DNA of 10,151 nucleotides. Origin: Methanobacterium sp. PtaU1.Bin097 (GTDB taxonomy: Archaea > Methanobacteriota > Methanobacteria > Methanobacteriales > Methanobacteriaceae). This document shows positions 1 through 6,987 of this stretch, in pieces. The notes below the pieces were generated by a model. The model saw nothing but the letters and a program-made list of their open reading frames with translations, was not told the DNA's origin and ran no database searches. The stretch is from positions 1 through 10,151 of the forward strand of contig MVQY01000077.1 in the NCBI GenBank assembly GCA_002067325.1, in the 5' to 3' direction. The position numbers and the translations under genes are program-made. The number at the start of each line of letters is the position of its first letter. Position 1 is the first letter of the stretch.

Positions 1-3000
1 GGTAACTTTATTAAATCCCCCAGCTTTCTATCAAATTCCTCAGGAACAATAGGTTCTACTCCAGATGCCGATGTGAAAGTCATCTCTCCAAAGTATATCT
101 TATCATCCACGCTGTAAAAATCAACTCTCACGAAATTAAAACCTTGAGACAGGATTTCTGATAATTCGATCATCTTATCCCATGTTTTAGGCTTTTCATC
201 CTTGAAATTTGAATCTTTCATTTTCAGAGGATGCAGTATTTTTACTGGCAACAAGTTATGTTCCAGGTCATAGACATTCCGTTTATGACCATGATACCTG
301 TCAAAATCAACCCATACAATTTCCGGTTTTCCATCAAAACATAGTATCTTGTAGTCTTCAAGATCCTGGCCTTCTTCACCAATAAACTCTTCGATTATTA
401 TTTTAGGCTCTATATCCTTATAATGAAGTTCTAGCCCCCAGTGGTAAGCATAATTTTTACCTAACCATGAATTTACCTCATCCCTCGCATGATCCATATC
501 TAATTCTTCTTTGTTTTCCACAATGATGTTCATTGCCGAACCATGATTTGCTTTAATTATAAACTTATCAGGTAGTTCATCGAAGTCTATTTCATCAAAA
601 TTATCGTAAACACCTAAAAGAGGGATTAGATATTCCTCTCCTATTCTCTCTTTTATCCATCCTCTTACCAGATATTTATCCGTAAGTTGGGTTTTAATTG
701 GGGGATTATCATATAACTTCAGCCACTGAATTTTTTCATTATAGGTAACCGGATTTTTTAAATCCAATGTTTTACCAGTTTTATTAAAATACCAGTCAGC
801 CAAATACTCTTCATAATTCTCCTCACCCACGTAGTTTTCTATATAAAAGGCATAGGGATCTTTGATGATCTGTTGAACTACTTCTAATTCATCCATGCTA
901 AACGAAGAATAATCTAATTCACCATTATCAACAGCACTTTTAAGTCCCATCTGGAACCTGTTTAAAAAAGGCCTGATGGTCGCTTCTGTATTGACCTTAT
1001 CCAATTCAGCCAGATAACTGAGAAAGTTTTCATAAGTATTTATTTTTTGTGGCAAGTTAATTTCAGCATGATAATTTGGAAATCTCCCCTCTTTTTTCCC
1101 ATGGAGAACATAATGAACGAGTGGATTTACATTAAACTTTCTTACATCAGGATATCTTCGTAAATAATAGTTCCCGTCGAACTTTAAAGATGGAATCCTT
1201 TTTTCCTTCCATCCATGATAGATATAATGATCCAATGGATTCATACTGGAATTTCTAACATCTGAATGTTCACTTAAATAATACCTTTCATCAAAAAGAT
1301 CTGAGGAATTAATCAGTCCCCTAGCTTTAAAAGTTCTATAAATCCTCTTTGGATTCAGTTTTTCCTTTTTAGCAACGTACACAAAGGATGAAATTCCATC
1401 AAACCTACTTTTAACATTTAAATTTCTTATTAACCTTATAAGGATGTTGAAATATAACCTGTATGAAAATTCAAAGGAATACTTCAGATATATCGATGAA
1501 AGGTAACCCATCCACATATTCCATGGCTTTTCAGCTCCACCAAGATGTAAAATAGTGGCATTCTTATAATTCTCGGTTATTTCTGGATTTAACTTCTCAT
1601 CATAGAAATTTTCAAGAGTCTCAACAGGTAAAACTTCGAAATAGAAATTTAAGAGGTTATATCTTAAAGGAGCAAATTTCACTTTATTACAAAAAACAAC
1701 GTTAAAGGCGTCTTGATCCATGAAATGATTCGTTTTATTTTTCCTATAATCGATCAATTTATCGCTGATATCATCCTGACGTAGTTTTTTAAGATTTAAC
1801 AGCATGACCCCTGAGTTAAAATAGAAATCACACTTAAAATTTAATCTCTTTAAATGTTTCTTGTTTTTTATAGTTAGGATATCCTTCACCACTATGGCAT
1901 AACTATCTTCAAAATCCATGTCAAAAAGATCTTTCAGATCTTGCAAAATTAGAACATCACTATCGATGTATAACACTTTGTCATGGGATTTTAAGATATT
2001 AGGAATATCAAATTTGAACATGGCAGTGGTGGATACATGTTCTCTATGCCTTTTCACTGAAGAGTACTCCTTAGTGTCCTGAATATCAATAATCTTCACA
2101 TCAAAATTTTCTTTGCTTAATTTTTCCAATTTACCCCTATTGATAGAGCTAATCTTATGGGAAATAATAAAAATTTCATAGGAATTATTTTTATCTCTAT
2201 TTATATACAAGGAATTAATAGCTACCGCAGTACAAGTTGCATAATTATCATCAGATATAAAAACAATAGACAACTTAGATGTATCCTCATTTACTGAGGA
2301 TATATTATCATTTACTAGGGAAGAATTTTTTACACTATTCTCATCATCATACATAACAGGGTTTCCATCCCCACTCCTCCTTTTCCTATCCCCATTAAGG
2401 CTCTTTCTATCCCTATTAACATCTCTTTTAATTAAATTTGATACTTTCCGTTTTACCAGGGAAAAATTTTCTTTACTTTTTTCATCCTCATAGACAAGAG
2501 GGTTTTTTCTATCCCAATTAACATTCCTTTTGATAATTTTTGCAGGACTCCCGGCAATGATTACATTTTCTTCTGTGAATTTTTTGTTGATCAAAGAATT
2601 TGCACCTACAACTGTATTATCAGATACGTATGCTCCTTTGAGGATGAGGCAATTTAAACCTAACCACACATGATCTCCAATAATTATATCCTCTCCTTTA
2701 TTTAGAAGTTTTTTATTTTCTATATCGTATATTGCATGTCCATCTGTTGGTCTTAAGATTATATTAGTTGCACACATGCAGTAATCTCCAATGATGACAT
2801 TCAAATTTTTTTCTTGACTCATGGAAAATCTGATAGACACACTGGAAAAATCTTTACCTATCTTTATACTACAGTTATCAGCAAGTTCTGCGGATAAATT
2901 TCTTATTCCATATGGATTTGTCTTTTTTATATTTACCTGGCAGTTATTTTGGAGTATTATATGACTGGAATAGAAAACAGACCCCTTCTCTATTTTCACT

Positions 3001-3098
3001 ACGTTATTTTTTCCCCTAAATGTTACAGTCAATCCTTTGATCTGGGAAACAATTTCTTCATTTTGATTTTCATCGAAGATTATAACTTTATTATCCAT
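1..3098 (-). CDS. Multidomain surface-glycan protein: hexapeptide acyltransferase + GT8 glycosyltransferase + FDxxYYL repeats + TupA-like ATP-grasp (3' end cut)
   Basis: I translated this frame by hand; it is open from ATG 3098 to the window edge (1032 codons, no stop or frameshift). Residues 1-191 form a left-handed beta-helix acyltransferase: D119-G-H121, GDHVWLG at 141-147, and AGSPAKIIKR closing it at 182-191. Residues 192-275 are a repetitive charged linker. Residues 276-545 are a GT8 glycosyltransferase: DSD metal site 379-381, FNSGVM at 427-432, DQD 461-463, and HLGGAEKPW at 518-526. Residues 602-672 hold two 38-residue-period repeats. Residues 754-1032 resemble the TupA ATP-grasp family (teichuronopeptide synthesis): NEKIQWLK from 787, KANHGS from 849, VRVD ending at D993, FGEMTF with E1005. 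The reading ends in DLIKLP, normal near the family's C-terminus, so little is missing. It is the third gene of a leftward cassette, 66 bp after glf, with GTGAT at 3102-3106 before the ATG. It probably transfers a sugar, an acyl group and possibly an amino acid to a cell-surface glycan; substrates are unknown. Confidence 0.9.
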   Translation of the reverse strand, partial: MDNKVIIFDENQNEEIVSQIKGLTVTFRGKNNVVKIEKGSVFYSSHIILQNNCQVNIKKTNPYGIRNLSAELADNCSIKIGKDFSSVSIRFSMSQEKNLNVIIGDYCMCATNIILRPTDGHAIYDIENKKLLNKGEDIIIGDHVWLGLNCLILKGAYVSDNTVVGANSLINKKFTEENVIIAGSPAKIIKRNVNWDRKNPLVYEDEKSKENFSLVKRKVSNLIKRDVNRDRKSLNGDRKRRSGDGNPVMYDDENSVKNSSLVNDNISSVNEDTSKLSIVFISDDNYATCTAVAINSLYINRDKNNSYEIFIISHKISSINRGKLEKLSKENFDVKIIDIQDTKEYSSVKRHREHVSTTAMFKFDIPNILKSHDKVLYIDSDVLILQDLKDLFDMDFEDSYAIVVKDILTIKNKKHLKRLNFKCDFYFNSGVMLLNLKKLRQDDISDKLIDYRKNKTNHFMDQDAFNVVFCNKVKFAPLRYNLLNFYFEVLPVETLENFYDEKLNPEITENYKNATILHLGGAEKPWNMWMGYLSSIYLKYSFEFSYRLYFNILIRLIRNLNVKSRFDGISSFVYVAKKEKLNPKRIYRTFKARGLINSSDLFDERYYLSEHSDVRNSSMNPLDHYIYHGWKEKRIPSLKFDGNYYLRRYPDVRKFNVNPLVHYVLHGKKEGRFPNYHAEINLPQKINTYENFLSYLAELDKVNTEATIRPFLNRFQMGLKSAVDNGELDYSSFSMDELEVVQQIIKDPYAFYIENYVGEENYEEYLADWYFNKTGKTLDLKNPVTYNEKIQWLKLYDNPPIKTQLTDKYLVRGWIKERIGEEYLIPLLGVYDNFDEIDFDELPDKFIIKANHGSAMNIIVENKEELDMDHARDEVNSWLGKNYAYHWGLELHYKDIEPKIIIEEFIGEEGQDLEDYKILCFDGKPEIVWVDFDRYHGHKRNVYDLEHNLLPVKILHPLKMKDSNFKDEKPKTWDKMIELSEILSQGFNFVRVDFYSVDDKIYFGEMTFTSASGVEPIVPEEFDRKLGDLIKL
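1083..1295 (-). repeat. Two tandem 38-residue FDxxYYL...NPLxHYxxHG repeats
   Basis: Residues 602-634 and 640-672 of the fusion protein align with a 38-residue period. Shared positions are F-D-x-x-Y-Y-L, then D-V-R, N-P-L, H-Y, H-G and a final E-x-R. From memory, similar repeats occur in large bacterial polysaccharide glycosyltransferases, usually flanking catalytic domains; their function is not established. Here they sit between the GT8 and ATP-grasp domains and could bind the acceptor glycan or act as a spacer. Confidence 0.75.
2341..2531 (-). repeat. Imperfect direct repeats encoding the charged linker of the fusion protein
   Basis: The linker between the acyltransferase and GT8 domains is built from degenerate copies of one unit. 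KRNVNWDRK (residues 190-198) recurs as KRDVNRDRK (224-232) and more weakly as SLNGDRK (233-239). NPLVYEDEKSKENFSLV (199-215) recurs as NPVMYDDENSVKNSSLV (246-262). At the DNA level 2510-2531 and 2408-2429 differ at only 3 of 22 bases, and a shorter third copy lies at 2387-2400. This suggests expansion by local duplication or slippage. The linker looks disordered and hydrophilic and probably only separates two catalytic domains. Confidence 0.8.
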
Positions 3099-3147
3099 TT
3101 TATCACTGGAAATTATCCTATTAACTTTCTCTGATCATAAATGTGGG

Positions 3148-3157
3148 TTTATACTAT
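3148..3157 (-). promoter_or_regulatory. Possible TATA box upstream of the fusion gene
   Basis: Read on the minus strand this is TAGTATAAAC, 50 to 59 bases before the ATG at 3098. Initiation about 25 bases downstream would give a leader near 30 nt that includes the GTGAT ribosome site. The 66-bp gap after glf is AT-rich, so chance occurrence is likely and simple read-through from glf is equally plausible. Confidence 0.25.
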
Positions 3158-3164
3158 TTATTTT

Positions 3165-4277
<1,113 letters not shown>

Positions 4278-4281
4278 AATT

Positions 4282-4285
4282 TCAC
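4282..4285 (-). promoter_or_regulatory. Ribosome binding site fixing the glf start
   Basis: GTGA on the minus strand with a 4-base AATT spacer precedes ATG 4277. It matches part of the archaeal AGGAGGTGAT consensus and favours this ATG over the in-frame TTG at 4289, which would overlap the site. Confidence 0.55.
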
Positions 4286-4317
4286 TCAATTTTTTTATAT
4301 TTTACTCTTTACTAGTA

Positions 4318-4325
4318 CTTATATC
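4318..4325 (-). promoter_or_regulatory. Possible internal promoter (TATA box) for glf
   Basis: GATATAAG on the minus strand lies about 41-48 bases before ATG 4277. Initiation about 25 bases downstream would leave a leader near 20 nt containing the GTGA site. The GT2-glf gap of 92 bp is wide enough for a separate promoter. The region is AT-rich, so this is only a candidate. Confidence 0.3.
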
Positions 4326-4369
4326 AAATGTTCATACGTTTTCAGTAGACTTCTATTAAAACTTTACTT

Positions 4370-5251
4370 TTAAATTGACTTAAAGAAATTCAAAGACCGT
4401 TTCGATAGGTATATACTCCATATCCCAGTGTAAATAAATATAGTTACCAAGATGTTATGTTCATCCCGGTAATGTTTGTTATAAAACAATCGCATGGCAT
4501 TATAGAACTCATATAATGCCTTAGATTGTCTGCCACTTCCTCCTTTAAAATGGGTAATTGTGGCATCAGCCAGGTAAACCACCTTCCAGCCTACCTCTTT
4601 AATACGGTAACACCAGTCTATGTCCTCACCATACATGAAGAAGTCCTCATCCAGGAGTCCAACTTCCTCAATCGCCTCGCGTCTAACCAGCATGAATGCC
4701 CCGGAGAGACTGTCCACTTCGTAAGTCCCGTTTTCATCCCGGTAGGTCAGATTGTATCTGCCGAAGCGTTTACTCTTGGGGAACAGTTTTGAAAGGCCGG
4801 TCATCCTGTAGAAGGAAACTGTTGGGGTGGGGAAGCTTCTCCGGCATGCTTTGTCCAGATTACCATCTGGTAAAAGTATTTTACATCCCAGAGCACCTAT
4901 TTGCTTATCACCGGCCATGTAATCTAAACATTTATCCAGACAGTCCCCCTGGACTACGGTGTCTGAATTTAAAAGCAGCACATATTTACTTTCAGACTCT
5001 TTTATGGCCCGGTTGTTTGCATGAGAAAACCCCTTATTTTCTGGGTTTGCTATAAACTTGATTAAACCATCAGAGGTTTCCTCTTGAAAGTCTTCCTCCA
5101 GCTTTTCAAGGCTACCATCATCTGACGCATTGTCCACCAGGTAAATGTCATAGTTAAAAGGATGTTTCCCATCAATTACCGATTCTATAGTCTGTTTGGT
5201 AAGCTGGTAGGTGCGGTAGTTTACTATAATGATGGATAGGTCCCGGGGCAA
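4370..5251 (-). CDS. Family 2 glycosyltransferase, rhamnosyltransferase-like
   Basis: This predicted inverting GT-A glycosyltransferase (293 residues) probably adds a sugar from a nucleotide donor to a lipid-linked or surface glycan. The N-terminal strand LSIIIVNY (5-12) opens the nucleotide-binding fold. DNASDDGS (40-47) and LLLNSDT (92-98, the NSD being the DxD-type metal site) follow. The acceptor half has SGAFMLVRREA (183-193), FMYGEDIDW (205-213) and THFKGGS (233-239), the pattern of the WbbL/RfbF-like rhamnosyl and galactofuranosyl transferase group. Residues 266-283 are hydrophobic and may attach to the membrane. The start is TTG 5251, with GGAG at 5263-5266 and no in-frame ATG upstream before a stop at 5297-5299. 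It is the first gene of the leftward cassette. With glf next door a galactofuranosyl donor is attractive, but the sequence does not fix the sugar. Confidence 0.9.
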   Translation of the reverse strand: MPRDLSIIIVNYRTYQLTKQTIESVIDGKHPFNYDIYLVDNASDDGSLEKLEEDFQEETSDGLIKFIANPENKGFSHANNRAIKESESKYVLLLNSDTVVQGDCLDKCLDYMAGDKQIGALGCKILLPDGNLDKACRRSFPTPTVSFYRMTGLSKLFPKSKRFGRYNLTYRDENGTYEVDSLSGAFMLVRREAIEEVGLLDEDFFMYGEDIDWCYRIKEVGWKVVYLADATITHFKGGSGRQSKALYEFYNAMRLFYNKHYRDEHNILVTIFIYTGIWSIYLSKRSLNFFKSI

Positions 5252-5386
5252 AATAAAATTCTCTCCTTCAGTAAGGTTTAAACTATCAATAGGTTTTTAA
5301 CTAATTAAATTTATTAATTTCTTTTCTTAATAAAATTGTATTTACTTTACAGTAAAAATCTCAAGCCCATACCATCATGTTATTAG

Positions 5387-5396
5387 TTTATATAAT
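5387..5396. promoter_or_regulatory. Symmetric TATA-like box between divergent GT2 and nfeD genes
   Basis: TTTATATAAT contains the palindrome TTATATAA (5388-5395), so it reads as an archaeal TATA box on both strands. Rightward it predicts initiation near 5418 and a leader of about 60 nt for nfeD. Leftward it predicts initiation near 5362 and a leader of about 110 nt for the glycan cassette. For the leftward gene a closer AT-rich candidate exists around 5305-5318, so that assignment is weaker. Confidence 0.4.
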
Positions 5397-5416
5397 TAGA
5401 AACCTAATAAAATAGC

Positions 5417-5443
5417 AAAAGTTCACTAACCAAATGAACTTTT
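5417..5443. promoter_or_regulatory. Perfect 9-bp inverted repeat before nfeD (possible operator or leader hairpin)
   Basis: AAAAGTTCA (5417-5425) and TGAACTTTT (5435-5443) are perfect inverted copies separated by 9 bases, CTAACCAAA. The element begins at about the transcription start predicted from the TATA-like box at 5387-5396 and ends 37 bases before the nfeD ATG. It could be a dimeric repressor operator overlapping the start site or a hairpin in the mRNA leader. Confidence 0.45.
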
Positions 5444-5480
5444 TAAAAAACGTATTAAACCAAGTTTAAAGGGGAAAAAG

Positions 5481-5918
5481 ATGAATATTGAGATTTGGAT
5501 TGCTCTGGCAGCCCTATTCTTTATAGGGGAAATGTTAACCACTGGCTTTTTTTTATTGTGGTTTGGTGTAGGGGCATCGGTCAGTGCAGTTTTAAATTAC
5601 CTGGGCTTTGATCCATTGGTGCAGTTTGTTACTTTTATTATAATCTCTCTCGTTCTTATAGGAATCTCCAGGCCCTTCGCTAAGCGGATTACCAAGGATT
5701 CTCCTAAAAAGGCAGCGGCTGACCGTTTAATCGGCAAGGAGGCATTGGTGATTGAAGAGGTAGCGCCCCATAAGGGAGGGCTGGTTAAGATCGACGGAGA
5801 CATATGGAAAGCGGTTGCAGCCCAGATAATTGAAGACGGCGAGACTGTGAATATAGAAGGGATAGAAGGAACTAAACTCGTGGTTAAACCAATAGAAAAG
5901 GATGTTGAAGGTGGTTGA
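5481..5918 (+). CDS. nfeD: NfeD family membrane protein, short form
   Basis: NfeD proteins partner with SPFH/stomatin proteins in membrane microdomains. This 145-residue version is the short form: a hydrophobic N-terminal region with about three membrane segments (roughly 5-22, 24-42 and 47-65), a basic linker (RPFAKRITK) and a C-terminal soluble domain (83-137). The soluble part has the OB-fold pattern IGKEALV (84-90), GLVKIDGDIWKA (100-111) and VNIEGIEGTKLVVKP (123-137). It lacks the ClpP-like serine protease domain of long forms such as Pyrococcus PH1510. ATG 5481 follows AAGGGG (5469-5474) with a 6-base spacer. Its TGA stop at 5916-5918 lies two bases before the slipin ATG, so the two genes are almost certainly translated from one mRNA. 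Confidence 0.9.
   Translation: MNIEIWIALAALFFIGEMLTTGFFLLWFGVGASVSAVLNYLGFDPLVQFVTFIIISLVLIGISRPFAKRITKDSPKKAAADRLIGKEALVIEEVAPHKGGLVKIDGDIWKAVAAQIIEDGETVNIEGIEGTKLVVKPIEKDVEGG
5909..5914 (+). promoter_or_regulatory. Ribosome binding site fixing the slipin start
   Basis: AGGTGG, inside the last codons of nfeD, lies 6 bases before ATG 5921. The in-frame TTG at 5915 would directly abut the site and overlap the nfeD stop, so ATG 5921 is the better start. Confidence 0.6.
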
Positions 5919-5920
5919 AT

Positions 5921-6883
5921 ATGGACATATTTACTATAATTTTAATTTTACTGGTACTCCTGGTATTTGCAATTAAAGGTGTGAAGATACTGCGACCCTT
6001 TGAAAAAGCGGTGGTTGAAAGACTGGGTAAGTACCAGCGTACTGTGGAAAGCGGACTGGTTATCATCATACCTTTCATTGAAATCCTGAAGAAGGTAGAT
6101 TTAAGGGAACAAGTGGTGGACGTACCTCCCCAGGAGGTAATTACCAAGGACAACACGGTGGTAGTGGTGGACTGTGTTATCTTCTACGAAGTGGTGGATC
6201 CCTTTAACGCAGTTTACAACGTGGTGGACTTTTATCAGGCCATAACCAAACTGGCCCAGACCAACCTGAGGAATATAATCGGTGACCTGGAACTGGACCA
6301 GACCCTCACCTCCCGTGAAATGATAAACACTCAGTTAAGGGAAGTCTTAGATGAGGCAACTGATAAATGGGGTACCCGTGTTGTAAGGGTGGAAATCCAG
6401 AGGATTGAACCCCCAAAAGACATCGTGGAGGCCATGTCTCAGCAGATGAAAGCCGAGAGGATGAAAAGGGCAGCCATATTAGAGGCGGAAGGTTACAAAC
6501 AAAGTGAAATTAAAAAAGCTGAAGGTGACAAGCAGGCCGCCATCCTGGAAGCAGAGGGTCAGGCAGAAGCTATTAAAAAGGTAGCTGATGCTGATAAATA
6601 TCAGGAAATCGCAATCGCTGAAGGAGAAGCACAGGCCATCTTAAATGTTTATAATGCTATACACGAAGGAGATCCCACCAACGACCTTATAGCCATCAAA
6701 TACCTGGAATCTCTCCAGAAGATAGCTGATGGAAGGGCGACCAAGATACTGCTCCCCGCGGAAACTTCAGGTATTTTAGGTTCCATTGCCGGGATAGGAG
6801 AACTCTTCAAGGAAGGTAAAACAGCCCCTGATACAGGAGAAAAGGCCACCTCTGGTGATGTGAAAGAAGATCCGGTAAAATAG
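5921..6883 (+). CDS. SPFH/stomatin-like (slipin) membrane protein
   Basis: Slipins oligomerise at the inner face of the membrane and scaffold microdomains; their archaeal partners are NfeD proteins. The 320-residue product has an N-terminal membrane segment (about 3-20) and an SPFH domain (about 22-165) with the stomatin signatures LRPFEKAVVERLGKY (24-38), GLVIIIPFIE (45-54) and VDVPPQEVITKDN (66-78). EIQRIEPPKDIVEAM (158-172) ends the domain. A long Ala/Glu/Lys coiled coil follows (about 165-245), with AAILEAEG occurring twice (184-191 and 206-213). A short charged tail ends the protein. The length is typical of p-stomatins such as PH1511. The gene is coupled to nfeD with a 2-base gap and is followed by direct repeats and a hairpin terminator. 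Its exact substrate or cargo cannot be read from sequence. Confidence 0.93.
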   Translation: MDIFTIILILLVLLVFAIKGVKILRPFEKAVVERLGKYQRTVESGLVIIIPFIEILKKVDLREQVVDVPPQEVITKDNTVVVVDCVIFYEVVDPFNAVYNVVDFYQAITKLAQTNLRNIIGDLELDQTLTSREMINTQLREVLDEATDKWGTRVVRVEIQRIEPPKDIVEAMSQQMKAERMKRAAILEAEGYKQSEIKKAEGDKQAAILEAEGQAEAIKKVADADKYQEIAIAEGEAQAILNVYNAIHEGDPTNDLIAIKYLESLQKIADGRATKILLPAETSGILGSIAGIGELFKEGKTAPDTGEKATSGDVKEDPVK

Positions 6884-6898
6884 TACTCAAAAAAATTC

Positions 6899-6933
6899 AG
6901 TGATATGGTATAAATAAAGTGATATGGTATAAA
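6899..6933. repeat. Two 16-bp direct repeats in the slipin 3' region
   Basis: AGTGATATGGTATAAA occurs exactly at 6899-6914 and 6918-6933, a 19-bp period, 16 bases after the slipin stop. Each copy ends in GGTATAAA, which resembles a TATA box, yet no rightward gene follows: the next gene is convergent. It may be a replication-slippage scar, a tandem protein-binding site, or the start of a small RNA. Confidence 0.7.
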
Positions 6934-6956
6934 ATTAAATTTTAAAAAAAATTAGA

Positions 6957-6976
6957 AAAGGGTGTTAATACCCTTT
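6957..6976. terminator. Bidirectional hairpin terminator between convergent genes
   Basis: AAAGGGT (6957-6963) pairs perfectly with ACCCTTT (6970-6976) across the 6-base loop GTTAAT. On the plus strand a T-rich stretch (TTTAATTCTTTGTTTT) follows, suited to ending the slipin transcript. On the minus strand a run of eight T is reached soon after the stem, suited to ending the pseudomurein-binding gene, whose stop is 12 bases from the hairpin. Archaeal termination relies mainly on the T tracts; the stem may add to it or protect the 3' ends. Confidence 0.6.
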
Positions 6977-6987
6977 AATTCTTTGTT

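Noticed and set aside
2949..3134. Plus-strand open frame of 61 codons
   Set aside because: It lies antisense to the acyltransferase part of the fusion gene and the following gap, has no ribosome site and no recognisable protein features.
4278..4289. Longer glf start at TTG 4289
   Set aside because: It would put the GTGA ribosome site inside the coding sequence; ATG 4277 has normal spacing and the usual short N-terminus before the FAD motif.
4526..5055. Two overlapping plus-strand open frames opposite the GT2 gene
   Set aside because: The minus strand carries clear GT2 motifs across this stretch; the plus frames are antisense shadows without family signatures.
6649..6849. Minus-strand open frame inside the slipin gene
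   Set aside because: Antisense to a well-supported slipin coding region, with no independent evidence.
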